A stretch of DNA of 25,344 nt from JAPLCX01 sp964460305 (GCA_964460305.1 CAYWRA010000032.1:1-25344), one strand, 5' to 3'; counted from the first letter of the stretch, positions 15,303-24,626 are shown. Notes: generated from the letters alone by a model not told the origin. Program-made: numbers and translations.

Positions 15303-17897
15303 ATGCAATTTGACAAACTTACCGTACGTTCCCAGGAAGCGCTACAGGACGCCCAGCGCGTAGCAAGCGACGAGAACCAGCAGGAGATTTCTCCGCTCCA
15401 CCTGATGCTCGCGGTTATGGGGCAGCAGGAGGGAGTCGCCCCGCCGCTGCTGGCCCAGTGCGGGGTGAGCGCTCCCAAGCTGGAGGGAGAACTGCGCAGC
15501 GCCATCGGGAAGATACCGCGCGTGCAGGGAGGGATGGCTTCGCCGCCGGCCCTGGGTCGCGAGATGCGTTTTGTGCTGGACGAGGCGTTCCGGGAGGCGG
15601 ACAAGCTCCGGGACGAGTACGTGAGCGTGGAGCACCTGCTCCTCGCCATGACCGCGCCGTCGGCGGGCGAAATCTCAGGGCTTCTCGCCAAGTGCGGCTG
15701 TAACCGGGAGCGGATGCTGAAGGCGCTCGTAAGCGTCCGCGGGAGCCACCGCGTCACCGATCCGTCTCCGGAGAGCAAGTACAGGGCATTGGAGCGTTTC
15801 ACCCGCGATCTCACCGCTCTCGCCGAGCGCGGCAAGCTTGACCCCGTGATCGGGAGGGACAACGAGATACGGCGGGTCATGCAGGTGCTCTCCCGAAGGA
15901 CTAAAAACAATCCCGTCCTCATCGGCGAGCCGGGGGTCGGGAAGACGGCGGTCGTCGAGGGCGTGGCCCAGCGGATCGCCTCCGGCGACGTCCCCGAGGG
16001 ACTCAAGAACAAGAAGCTACTCGCCCTCGATCTCGGCGCATTGATAGCAGGGACGAAGTTCCGCGGCGAGTTCGAGGAGCGCATGAAGGCCTTGCTGAAA
16101 GAGATCGGCGGATCGTCCGGCGAGATCCTTCTTTTCATCGATGAGCTACACACGCTCGTGGGCGCCGGCGCCGCCGAGGGGGCGGTGGACGCCTCGAACA
16201 TGCTGAAACCCATGCTCGCCCGGGGAGAGCTCCGTTGCATCGGCGCCACCACACTCGACGAGTACAGGAAGCACATCGAAAAGGATGCGGCGCTCGAGAG
16301 GCGTTTCCAGCCCATATACACGAGCGAACCGTCCGTCGAGGACACGATCGCCATCCTTAGGGGGCTGAAGGAGCGGTACGAGGTGCACCACGGCGTCAGG
16401 ATCCAGGACGGCGCGCTCGTCGCTGCGGCGACGTTCTCCAATCGGTATATCACGGACCGGTTCCTGCCGGATAAGGCCATCGACCTCGTCGATGAGGCCG
16501 CCTCCCGGTTGCGTATGGAAATCGACAGCCTGCCCGTCGAGCTCGACGAGGCGGAGCGCAAGATCACGCAGCTCGAGATCGAGCGCCAGGCGCTGTCTAA
16601 GGAGAAAGACAAATCGTCCCGCGACCGCCTGAAGAAGCTGGAGCGCGATCTCGCGGATGCCAAGGAGTCGCGCGACGCGATGCGCGCGCACTGGAAATCA
16701 GAGAAGGACGCGATCTCCCGGATCAGCGCGGTCAAGGAGAGGATCGAAGAGGCCAAGACAAAAGAGCAGCTCGCCGAGAGGGAGGGCGACCTGGCCAAGG
16801 TCGCGGAGTATCGTTACGGGATCCTCATGGGTTTGAAGAAAGAAATGGAGGCGGCCCAGAAGAAGCTCGCCGACCTCCAGAAAACGCAGAAGATGCTGAA
16901 AGAAGAGGTCGACGAGGAGGACATCGCCGAGGTTGTCGCCAGTTGGACGGGGATCCCGGTAGTGCGGCTCGTCGAGGGGGAGAGGGAGAAGCTGGTCAAG
17001 ATGGAGTCACGTCTGAAGGCCCGCGTAGTGGGCCAGGATGAGGCTATCTCGGCCGTTGCGAACGCCGTGCGCAGGGCGCGCGCGGGTCTCCAGGACCCGA
17101 ATCGCCCCATAGGATCGTTCATCTTCGTCGGCCCCACCGGCGTGGGGAAAACGGAGCTTGCCAGGGCCCTGGCGGAATTCCTTTTCGACAGTGAATCGGC
17201 GATGGTGCGGATCGACATGTCCGAGTACATGGAAAAGCACTCCGTGGCCAGACTCATCGGCGCCCCGCCGGGATACGTGGGCTTCGAGGAGGGCGGGCAG
17301 CTCACCGAGCGCGTGCGCCGCAGGCCCTATACCGTCATTCTCCTCGATGAGATAGAGAAGGCCCATCCGGACGTGTTCAACATCCTGCTCCAGATCATGG
17401 ATGCTGGGAGATTGACGGACGGGCAGGGACGGACGGTCGATTTCAAAAACACGGTGCTCATCATGACCTCCAATATCGGCACGCGCTGGCTACAGGAAAC
17501 CGGGGTCTCGGGAGAGGAGGCCGTCCGAGAGAAGATCACCCGGGCATTGAAGGAACATTTCCGCCCTGAATTCCTCAATCGCGTCGACGAGATAGTGATA
17601 TTCCGGAGCTTGAGCGAAGAGGATATCGCAAAAATCGTCCACATACAGATTGACCTGCTCGTGCGGCGGATCGAGGAGAAAAGAATCGCCGTGCGCGTCA
17701 CCGAGAAGGCCGGAGCGCAGCTCGCCCGCCTTGGCTACGATCCCGCCTACGGCGCGCGGCCCCTTAAACGCGCGATACAGCGCTCCATCCAGGATCCGCT
17801 CGCACTAAAGGTTTTGGAGGGCGAGTTCCATGAGGGCGACACGGTCGAGGTGGACGTGGACGGGAAGGATCGGTTCACCTTCCAGAAGCAAACTTGA
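15303..17897 (+). CDS. clpB: ATP-dependent disaggregase ClpB
   Basis: An 864-residue Hsp100 protein that, with DnaK, pulls polypeptides out of aggregates through a hexamer pore. Order: N-terminal substrate domain (repeat 1 FDKLTVRSQEAL, ending about 150), first AAA domain with Walker A GEPGVGKTA (~207-215) and LLFIDELH, a long coiled-coil middle domain (~405-525), second AAA domain with GPTGVGKTE (~610-618) and VILLDEIEKAHPDV, and a small C-terminal domain (YDPAYGARPLKRAIQ). The long middle domain separates it from ClpA and ClpC. Full length, no defect. The start at 15303 fits family length, although no good Shine-Dalgarno is visible. Monocistronic, flanked by repeat units. Confidence 0.97.
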   Translation: MQFDKLTVRSQEALQDAQRVASDENQQEISPLHLMLAVMGQQEGVAPPLLAQCGVSAPKLEGELRSAIGKIPRVQGGMASPPALGREMRFVLDEAFREADKLRDEYVSVEHLLLAMTAPSAGEISGLLAKCGCNRERMLKALVSVRGSHRVTDPSPESKYRALERFTRDLTALAERGKLDPVIGRDNEIRRVMQVLSRRTKNNPVLIGEPGVGKTAVVEGVAQRIASGDVPEGLKNKKLLALDLGALIAGTKFRGEFEERMKALLKEIGGSSGEILLFIDELHTLVGAGAAEGAVDASNMLKPMLARGELRCIGATTLDEYRKHIEKDAALERRFQPIYTSEPSVEDTIAILRGLKERYEVHHGVRIQDGALVAAATFSNRYITDRFLPDKAIDLVDEAASRLRMEIDSLPVELDEAERKITQLEIERQALSKEKDKSSRDRLKKLERDLADAKESRDAMRAHWKSEKDAISRISAVKERIEEAKTKEQLAEREGDLAKVAEYRYGILMGLKKEMEAAQKKLADLQKTQKMLKEEVDEEDIAEVVASWTGIPVVRLVEGEREKLVKMESRLKARVVGQDEAISAVANAVRRARAGLQDPNRPIGSFIFVGPTGVGKTELARALAEFLFDSESAMVRIDMSEYMEKHSVARLIGAPPGYVGFEEGGQLTERVRRRPYTVILLDEIEKAHPDVFNILLQIMDAGRLTDGQGRTVDFKNTVLIMTSNIGTRWLQETGVSGEEAVREKITRALKEHFRPEFLNRVDEIVIFRSLSEEDIAKIVHIQIDLLVRRIEEKRIAVRVTEKAGAQLARLGYDPAYGARPLKRAIQRSIQDPLALKVLEGEFHEGDTVEVDVDGKDRFTFQKQT

Positions 17898-17979
17898 GGC
17901 AGGAGCGGCCCTCCATCACCGATCGGTATTCTTGCATCCCTTCATACCACACCCCCGGTGCGGAATAGAAGCAGATTCT

Positions 17980-18294
17980 CTCACCGCAGAGTACGCTCAG
18001 AAAGACACAAAGAGATCAGATTCTCACAAAGAGTAAAAGAGAATAAGAGACAAGGGGACGGTTATGGGATGGTGATCCCCCCCCACTGGAGGGGTGGGGC
18101 GGGGGGGGGGTTACGTTTGTCTTTTGTTCCTTTTGCCCTCTTTTACTCTTTGTGAAAAATTGTTCCTCCCCCGTCCCAAAGGGATCCCTTCGGGAAAGGA
18201 GACCCTTTGTGGCGTGGTTAAAATTAATCTGCAGTTTGTTCCTCGGTGCGCTCTGTGTCTTTTCTGAGGGCTCTGTGGTTACCTTTGAGACCGC
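17980..18294. repeat. nested palindromic intergenic unit III
   Basis: Outer words ACCGCAGAG (17982-) and CTCTGTGGTTACC (right end) are inverted. Inner arms are a perfect 17-bp inverted pair: CACAAAGAGTAAAAGAG at 18025-18041 and its complement at 18138-18154. The loop holds the C-run/G-run segment 18077-18110. CCCAAAGGGATCCCTTCGGG lies at 18175-18194. No gene is apparent in the 475-bp gap. Confidence 0.7.
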
Positions 18295-18324
18295 TGCGGT
18301 TAAGTGTTGCCTGACCGGGAGAGA

Positions 18325-18339
18325 GGGTATAAAATACCC
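18325..18339 (+). promoter_or_regulatory. palindrome with TATAAA core upstream of the TPR gene
   Basis: GGGTATAAAATACCC has six-base arms. TATAAA (18328-18333) could be a -10 box with TTGCCT (18307-18312) as a weak -35 at 15 bp spacing. It lies 34 bp before the TPR lipoprotein start. Confidence 0.35.
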
Positions 18340-18372
18340 CAAGAATTGAACGGCCACAGGATCGATCGTCCG

Positions 18373-20550
18373 ATGAAAACCTTTATCAGGAGTATTTCCA
18401 TCGCGCTTCTCTCCATCGCCATCTGCGGTTGCGGTGCTCGGGATGAGCGCCACTACGACTTGGCCATGAGGTACAAGGAGAGCGGCGATTACGACAGGGC
18501 GATCGGCGAGCTCCAGGCCGCGATCAAAGACAATCCGCGTTTCAAAAAGGCGTACAACCAGTTGGGCGTCCTATATGGGAGGGTCGGCCTCTATGACAAA
18601 GCGGCCGATCAGTTTAGATGCGCGGTAGAGCTGGATCCCTCATACGCTAGCGGTTATTACAACCTCGGCGTGCTCAGTCAGGCTCACCTCAACAAACCCG
18701 CCGAGGCCGTCGTTGCATACCAGCGCTACCTCGCGCTAAGCCCCGAGGGCCCGCGGTCGGATGCGGTGAGGAAGGTGGTTCAGGGACTGCTCCAGCGTTC
18801 CGATGTAAAGAGCTCGCTCTCGGAATCCCCGGAGGAACAGCAGTTGATCGCCAAGCGTTGTGAGGAGAAGGGGGAATATGCCCAGGCGATAGAGGCTTAT
18901 AAGAAGGCCGTCGCAAAGGAGCCGAGGGCGGCATCGCGCGCTAACTTGGAGATCGCGAGGATATATGAGGAGAAGCTGAGCAAGCCTGACGAGGCGTTGA
19001 AGCACTGCCAGGCGTATTTGGACACGAACATAAACGCTTCCGACGCCGCCGACGTGATGGCGATCGTGGGCAGGCTCCGTGAGAAGACGGGCCTCGCGGC
19101 GACGCCGTCGGCGGTCGTATCGAAGGATGCACTCCGAGAGGCCGGAGAGCTTATCAAGAACAAGGAAGCCGCGCGCGCGATAGAAATTCTGGCCAAGGCC
19201 CGGGATAAGTCGCCTGACAATGAACAGATCCACGACCTCCTTGCGGAGGCGTTTATGGCCTCCGGCAATCTCGGGGGCGCCGAGAAGGAGTATGAGTGGT
19301 TGAAATCGCGCCAGTCCGATTTTGCTTATGGGGCGGAACTCGCATCCGTGTACGTCGCCCTCGGCGATGAATCCCTCGCGAACGGCGAGTTTGCCGAGGC
19401 GGGGGAGCGGTTTTCGAAGGCGCTTGAGTCCAAACCCAATGACGGGTCTCTCCATTGGAAACTCGCCCGCACCCTTGCGGGAGGAGGTAAGTTTCAAAAA
19501 GCCCTCGAGGAGGCAGCCCTCGCGCAGAAACTGGCGCCCGGCCAAGTGGGTGGAGGCGCGCTCTCCGATCTCTATCTGCGCTACGCGCGTTATCTGTCGG
19601 CCCAGGGGCAATACGAGCCGGCCGCGGAGGCAATGGAAGAAGCACGGAGGCTTTCCCCAGGTCTCGATTTGACATCGGATGCCGCCGATCTGTACGAGGG
19701 GCGCGCCAAGCGCGAGCAGCGCGAGTCTAATTTCAGCGCTGCCGAAAAGGATTATCTGCAAGCGCTCCAGCTCGACCCGAAGCGAGGGCGGTTGCATGGC
19801 GATCTCGCCGCAATCTATGAACGCCTGGGCCAGTACGACAGGGCCGTGCAGGAGTTCGAAAAGGTTGCTGCGGGTGGCGGTCCCGAGGGCGCCGCGGCGT
19901 ACAAAGAGATTGCCAGGATCCAGGAGACCTACCAGTCCGACAGCGGCAAAGCCACCGCGTACTACCGCAAGTATTTGAAGGAGCAGCCGAAGGCGGCCGA
20001 CGCGAAGGAAATAGAAAAGAAACTCAAGAAATCGGAGAAAGAGAAGGAGCAGATCGTAGAGTACGAGCGGGCGGTCAAGCGGAAACCGGCTAACGCGCCC
20101 AATCATTACAATCTCGCGGTGCTCCTTCAGAAGCAGGGTAAATTCAGGGAAGCGATTGATGAGTACCACCGCGCGCTGGAGCTCGAACCGGCAAACTCCC
20201 AGACCCATTTCAACCTCGGTTATAGCTACGACCGTTTGAAGATGTACGAAGACGCGGTCGACGAATACCGCAAGGCGATTCAATATAATCCCCGCTATCT
20301 CAAGGCATATAGCAACATGGCGGCTATCTATAAGGAGAAAAGGTGGTACGGCAAGGCGATCGCGACCTTCCAGAAGGCCCTTGAGATCGATCCCTCCTAT
20401 GCCCATGCCCATCTCGGGCTCGGGTCCATATACGCGGAGGGCTTAAGGGACAGGCGGAAGGCGATATATCATTATCAGCAATATCTTCGTTTGCAGCCGG
20501 ACGGGACGTATGCCGTGCAGGTGCGCACATGGTTGAGAGGGAAGACATGA
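18373..20550 (+). CDS. TPR-repeat lipoprotein
   Basis: A 725-residue protein with an N-terminal lipoprotein-type signal (MKTFIRSISIALLSIAICGC, acylation at C18 or C20), then tetratricopeptide repeats along nearly the whole length. Clear units lie near residues 28-130 (YDRAIGELQAAIKDNPRFKK, YDKAADQFRCAVELDPSYAS) and 570-700 (FREAIDEYHRALELEP, YEDAVDEYRKAIQYNPRY, YGKAIATFQKALEIDPSYAH). A charged helical linker (KEIEKKLKKSEKEKEQ) separates the blocks. Such proteins are membrane-anchored scaffolds; no enzyme domain is visible. I start at 18373, where the signal peptide begins. Its stop overlaps the next start (ATGA), so the two lipoproteins are probably made together. Confidence 0.88.
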   Translation: MKTFIRSISIALLSIAICGCGARDERHYDLAMRYKESGDYDRAIGELQAAIKDNPRFKKAYNQLGVLYGRVGLYDKAADQFRCAVELDPSYASGYYNLGVLSQAHLNKPAEAVVAYQRYLALSPEGPRSDAVRKVVQGLLQRSDVKSSLSESPEEQQLIAKRCEEKGEYAQAIEAYKKAVAKEPRAASRANLEIARIYEEKLSKPDEALKHCQAYLDTNINASDAADVMAIVGRLREKTGLAATPSAVVSKDALREAGELIKNKEAARAIEILAKARDKSPDNEQIHDLLAEAFMASGNLGGAEKEYEWLKSRQSDFAYGAELASVYVALGDESLANGEFAEAGERFSKALESKPNDGSLHWKLARTLAGGGKFQKALEEAALAQKLAPGQVGGGALSDLYLRYARYLSAQGQYEPAAEAMEEARRLSPGLDLTSDAADLYEGRAKREQRESNFSAAEKDYLQALQLDPKRGRLHGDLAAIYERLGQYDRAVQEFEKVAAGGGPEGAAAYKEIARIQETYQSDSGKATAYYRKYLKEQPKAADAKEIEKKLKKSEKEKEQIVEYERAVKRKPANAPNHYNLAVLLQKQGKFREAIDEYHRALELEPANSQTHFNLGYSYDRLKMYEDAVDEYRKAIQYNPRYLKAYSNMAAIYKEKRWYGKAIATFQKALEIDPSYAHAHLGLGSIYAEGLRDRRKAIYHYQQYLRLQPDGTYAVQVRTWLRGKT

Positions 20551-22433
20551 GTTTTGGGGTCAGTTCTTTAAGTTTGACATTCAGGTCCGGCTTTGGGGCG
20601 CCCCCGAGAGCCGTCGCCCTGGCGATAATCGTCACGGCGATGTTCCTCCCCGGTTGCGGGCCGCGCGATACCGGCCCGGCGAAGGCGCACAAGGGCGCTC
20701 TTTACCAGTACAAGCTTGGCGCGAGTAAGTATCGGGAAGGGAATTTTGAGGCTGCGATCAAGATATACGAGAAGGCGCTCCAGATCGACCCGAATATCGC
20801 GGCGGCGCACCTCGATCTTGGCATCATCTATGACGACTACCGCACCGATAAGAAGCAGGCGATAGCCCACTATAAAGAGTATCTGCGCCTGGAGCCCCGG
20901 TCGGAGAAGGCCGAGATGGTCATGCGATGGATCCATAGCGCGGAAGAGGAAAAGGCCGATGGGGTAGTGGCGCAGCCGGCGTCCGCCCAGACCCCCGGAA
21001 CGGGCGGGGCGGAGAGCGTTGGAATGCAGGCTGAGCTTCAGCAGGCGCGGCAGGATGCGGCAAGCCTGCGTACGGAAAAAGATGCTTACCTCAAGACCGT
21101 CGAAGCCCTCAGGGAGGAGCTATCGCAGGCCAAGCAGCAGATGGGTGCGCTTCTTGCAAAGGGCCGGACGGAAGGGGAGGAGGGGGCGCCGGGCGTAGAG
21201 GCGGGCGAGGCTGAGAAGGCGGCCGGTCCGCTCGCCGGCTCGCTGGAGAACGAGAAGGCTCAACTGCTGGAAAGATATCAGCGTGAAAAGGGACAGGTTG
21301 AAAAGACCATGGAGGCGCTGAAGGGTGAGATCGCAAGCCTACAGGCTCAAAAGAGGGCGAGCGATGACGCGCTCAAGAAAAGTAACGAGAGGTTCGAAGC
21401 GCTGAAAAAAGCGGCGTCTGAGGAAAAGGGCGGGCAGCCCACGGACGATCCCTTGAGACAGAAGCTTGCGCTTGTAAATGAAAAATGCGCCGAGCTCCAG
21501 AGAGAAGGCGCCATCTACCTGAAGGATAATAAGACCCTCCTTTCCAGACTCAAGAAGGCGGAAAAGGATATTGAAGAGTCTCGATCGAAGGGAAGCGCTG
21601 GAACGACGGCTCCGGCCGCCGCGCCGCTAGTCGCGAAGGTGAAGGCCGATGGCGATAAGGAAAAAGGGGAGCTGAGGCAGGCCTACGAAAGAAAGCTCAT
21701 GGAGCTCACGAACGCCTCCGCCAGGGAAAAGGCCGAACTCCAGAAAGCGCTGGCCGAGTTGCAGCGTGCGAGCTCCACGCCGCCGCCGCCGGCCGCTCCA
21801 ACCGTGACCCAGGCGGATTTGGAAAAGACCGTCGCCAGGGTGAAGGCGGAGGTGGATAGGGAGAAGGAGGAGCTACGGCTGCGCTACGAGAAGAAGCTGA
21901 ACGAATTGAGCGGCACTCTCGGCAGGGAGAAGATCGGTGTGCAGCGGGAGCTTGCGGATGCGCGTCGGGAGGCGATCTACTTCAAGGCTCAGGTCGAGCA
22001 AGAGAAGGAAAAGGCCGGCATGGCAAACAAGACTCAGGCTGACGCGATCCGGCGGCTCAACGAACAGCACCGGAAGGAAAAGGCCGAGCTGGAGGAGCGT
22101 CTCTATCAGGGAAAAGAGAAGTATCCCGGCGCGCGTACGGCGGCGCAGGGACAGGCGCCGGTAGGGACAACGATCTTTCCCCAACCACGGCCACCGGTTC
22201 AAGAAGCAGCCCAAACCTCTTCTCAAAAGGGCGCCGAGTCAAAGGTCCGGAAATCCACCACGGGTGCGCCGGCCAAGCGCTATCAGGTTGCCAGGGGTGA
22301 TTCATTGCAGAGTATCTCCCTTCGCTTCTATGGCGCCGCCGACCGTTGGAAGACCATTTATGACGCCAATAGGGGAATCCTCTCCAGCCCCAATGCCCCG
22401 CTCCGCGCCGGTAAGATCCTGACAATCCCGTAA
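20547..22433 (+). CDS. TPR, coiled-coil and LysM lipoprotein
   Basis: A 628-residue protein. The signal peptide has lipobox LPGC (C37). One or two TPR units follow (residues ~55-135: FEAAIKIYEKALQIDPNIAA, AIAHYKEYLRLEP), then a long Glu/Lys/Ala-rich coiled coil (~165-530) broken by Ala/Pro linkers, and a C-terminal LysM domain (~580-628: YQVARGDSLQSISLRFYGAADRWKTIYDANR). LysM binds N-acetylglucosamine in peptidoglycan, so the protein could bridge membrane and cell wall. The start is the ATG at 20547, inside the stop of the TPR gene; the more upstream ATG would overlap further and weaken the signal peptide. Both proteins share TPR style and lipidation and may form one envelope complex; this is inference. 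Confidence 0.87.
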   Translation: MSFGVSSLSLTFRSGFGAPPRAVALAIIVTAMFLPGCGPRDTGPAKAHKGALYQYKLGASKYREGNFEAAIKIYEKALQIDPNIAAAHLDLGIIYDDYRTDKKQAIAHYKEYLRLEPRSEKAEMVMRWIHSAEEEKADGVVAQPASAQTPGTGGAESVGMQAELQQARQDAASLRTEKDAYLKTVEALREELSQAKQQMGALLAKGRTEGEEGAPGVEAGEAEKAAGPLAGSLENEKAQLLERYQREKGQVEKTMEALKGEIASLQAQKRASDDALKKSNERFEALKKAASEEKGGQPTDDPLRQKLALVNEKCAELQREGAIYLKDNKTLLSRLKKAEKDIEESRSKGSAGTTAPAAAPLVAKVKADGDKEKGELRQAYERKLMELTNASAREKAELQKALAELQRASSTPPPPAAPTVTQADLEKTVARVKAEVDREKEELRLRYEKKLNELSGTLGREKIGVQRELADARREAIYFKAQVEQEKEKAGMANKTQADAIRRLNEQHRKEKAELEERLYQGKEKYPGARTAAQGQAPVGTTIFPQPRPPVQEAAQTSSQKGAESKVRKSTTGAPAKRYQVARGDSLQSISLRFYGAADRWKTIYDANRGILSSPNAPLRAGKILTIP

Positions 22434-22435
22434 CC

Positions 22436-22690
22436 TGCACTAAGACACGAAGAGGCCAAAGAGCACAGCAATTCCGGTTCTCACAGAGAGTAAAAGAGGG
22501 AAAGAGCAATCAAGTAGGGAGGGAATGATTGCCGACTTATAACAATCCCTTTACGGCTTATTCTCTTTTACTCTTTGTGAAAAAATTGCTTTTCTTCGTG
22601 TGCTTCGCAGCGAAAATCAGCCTGGGGTTTAAGCATTACATTCCTCGTTGTACTCAGTGTCTTCTCTGTGTCTTCCCCCCCAAAGGGGCC
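22436..22690. repeat. nested palindromic intergenic unit IV
   Basis: Left words GACACGAAGAGGCCAAAGAG and CACAGAGAGTAAAAGAG (22482-22498) face CTCTTTTACTCTTTGTG (22563-22579), followed by CTCAGTGTCTTCTCTGTG (22653-22670). It has the same order of parts as unit III. The gap holds no credible gene of its own. Confidence 0.65.
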
Positions 22691-22717
22691 AGTGGTTATT
22701 GTAACGGGAGCTATGGC

Positions 22718-24454
22718 ATGATCAAGGTGGCGAAGAACGCGGGTTTTTGCATGGGGGTGAAGCGGGCGCTGGACATCGTACTCGATCTGGCCCGGGCTGG
22801 AGGCGGCCCCATCTACACGGACGGCCCCCTCATCCACAACCCTCAGATAACCGCGCTCCTGGAAAAGAAAGGAATCAGGTCGCTCGCGTCCGCTGGGATC
22901 CCGACGGAAGGTCTTATCGTGATCCGCGCGCACGGCATATCCCCTAAGCGCCGTGCGGAGTTGAAACGAATCGGCTTCCCCCTCCACGATGCCACGTGCC
23001 CGGACGTCGCGAAGGTCCAGGCCATTGTGAACAAATATTCCGGCCTGGGATATGAGATCGCCATTATCGGCGACAAGGGCCATGCCGAGGTTGAGGGGCT
23101 CCTGGGGTACAGCAGGGGCCTCGGAAGGGTGATCAGCGGAACGGCGGAAGTCGAGACGTTGGACAGGAACGCCGGGGTATGCGTTGTTGCGCAAACGACT
23201 CAGGACGTGGGGCTGTTTAAGGAGGTCGCGGAACGGATCCGCGCGCGCGTGACCGAGTGCGTGGTGTGCGACACCATTTGCCGCGCGACGAGAAAGCGGC
23301 AACGGGAAACGGCCGAGCTGGCCCGCACGGTCGACGCCATGGTGGTGGTCGGCGGGAGGGAGAGCGCCAATACCGCGCGGCTCGCCAAGATATGTAGAGA
23401 GGCGGGCGTCGCCGTATTTCACGTGGAATCCGAAAAGGACCTCGATGGAGTTTCTTTCCAGCGGCTTACCCGCATGGGCGTGACGGCGGGGGCGAGTACG
23501 CCGCACTGGTTGATCGAACGCGTGGTGGAGGCTTTAAGCGCCCGCCTCTCGCAAGAGCGGGTGGGCGTGACCGGCTATGCCGGACGCATCATCCGGACTT
23601 TGATACGTACCTATATCTATACCGCGTTTTCGGCCATGTGCCTGTACGCGGCCGCGTGCCTCTTCCAGGGGGTGCCGGCGCAGACGGCGATTGCGGTGGC
23701 ATTGGGAGCGTGCATCCTCTGCGTGCATCTCTCAAACATGATCGGGGGAAGGGGACTGCTTGCACACGGCGAGGAGACGCTCGCCAAGGAGTATTATCAC
23801 AATCACAGAAAATCGCTGTTCCTCTTCGCGGTGGCGTCGGGGGCATTGGGTTTGTGCGTAGCGGCTCGCATACACTACGTCCTTTTCGCGTGTTATTTCT
23901 TTTTGATCGTTATGGGCCTCTACTACGCCTTTAAGGGGAAGACGGGGGAGAGGGCGGGAAGCGGAGGGGGTTGGTTGTTGAGGATGTTCCCGGCCACCAA
24001 AGACCTTTTTGTCGCGGGTGCGTGGATGGTGGCGATCGTGCTGGGCCCCCGGCTTATGGCTAGCGCGACATGGACGTTCAGGGCGACCGCGGCATGCGGA
24101 TATGTGTTCGGGCTCGTGTTCATAAGCTCGATCTTCCATGACTTGCGCACCATGCAGAATGACATGATCATGGGGAAGGAAACTATTCCCACATTGGCGG
24201 GAATGCGCGGGACGGAGATCATCCTCGGGGGAGCGATGGGGGGCATGTGCGCCCTTCTCGTAGCGTCCCCGATCCCTTGGGGATTAAAGGCCGCTCTGGC
24301 GATGCCGTTTGTATACAGCGCGATCTATTTTGCTTTTTCAAGAAGGGGACTTGCGCCCGGTGGCGCGTGGCGCGACACGCTCGCCGACGGCCAGTTCATA
24401 GTGGCCGGGATAAGCGCGGTGATATGGAGCGCGGTGGCGCAAGGGTTATGGTAA
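22718..24454 (+). CDS. ispH: IspH (HMBPP reductase) fused to a UbiA-like membrane domain
   Basis: Residues 1-283 are 4-hydroxy-3-methylbut-2-enyl diphosphate reductase, the last step of the MEP isoprenoid pathway. The Fe-S ligands C11, C94 and C188, histidines H40, H72 and H122, E124, and S216/N218/S260 are all in place. Residues ~285-578 form a polytopic domain with about eight hydrophobic segments. FHDLRTMQNDMIMGKETIPTLAG (D475, D482) resembles the second aspartate motif of UbiA prenyltransferases, while the first motif (expected near N340) lacks its aspartates. It may use or bind the isoprenoid product at the membrane, but catalysis is uncertain. I start at 22718, with GGGAG 8-12 bases upstream and IspH homology beginning there; the longer open frame reads through repeat DNA. 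Confidence 0.9.
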   Translation: MIKVAKNAGFCMGVKRALDIVLDLARAGGGPIYTDGPLIHNPQITALLEKKGIRSLASAGIPTEGLIVIRAHGISPKRRAELKRIGFPLHDATCPDVAKVQAIVNKYSGLGYEIAIIGDKGHAEVEGLLGYSRGLGRVISGTAEVETLDRNAGVCVVAQTTQDVGLFKEVAERIRARVTECVVCDTICRATRKRQRETAELARTVDAMVVVGGRESANTARLAKICREAGVAVFHVESEKDLDGVSFQRLTRMGVTAGASTPHWLIERVVEALSARLSQERVGVTGYAGRIIRTLIRTYIYTAFSAMCLYAAACLFQGVPAQTAIAVALGACILCVHLSNMIGGRGLLAHGEETLAKEYYHNHRKSLFLFAVASGALGLCVAARIHYVLFACYFFLIVMGLYYAFKGKTGERAGSGGGWLLRMFPATKDLFVAGAWMVAIVLGPRLMASATWTFRATAACGYVFGLVFISSIFHDLRTMQNDMIMGKETIPTLAGMRGTEIILGGAMGGMCALLVASPIPWGLKAALAMPFVYSAIYFAFSRRGLAPGGAWRDTLADGQFIVAGISAVIWSAVAQGLW

Positions 24455-24626
24455 CCACAGAGGACACTGAGGAATGATCACAGAGGACACAGAGCATTAC
24501 TACGGCAAAAACAGTTTCTGGTCTCTGGTTCATGGAATAAATAATCCGTGTCCGTCTATGTTGATCCGTGGTTAAAATCAATCTTGGATTTATCCCTCAG
24601 TGTCTTCTCTGTGTACTCTGTGGTTT
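24454..24626. repeat. nested palindromic intergenic unit V (ACCACAGAG type)
   Basis: ACCACAGAGGACACTGAGG (24455-24473) faces CTCAGTGTCTTCTCTGTG and CTCTGTGGTT (24597-24626). The middle holds ATCCGTGTCCGTC and TGATCCGTGGTTAAAA words. It fills the gap between ispH and the repair gene. Confidence 0.65.

Noticed and set aside
15290..16798. 502-codon open frame antisense to clpB
   Set aside because: Serine/arginine-rich composition typical of the shadow of a GC-rich gene; clpB on the other strand is intact and conserved.
18736..20412. 558-codon open frame antisense to the TPR gene
   Set aside because: Low-complexity leucine/arginine translation opposite clear TPR repeats; no recognisable domain.
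22529..22717. 63-residue hydrophobic N-terminal extension of IspH
   Set aside because: It translates intergenic repeat words; IspH homology and a ribosome site support 22718.
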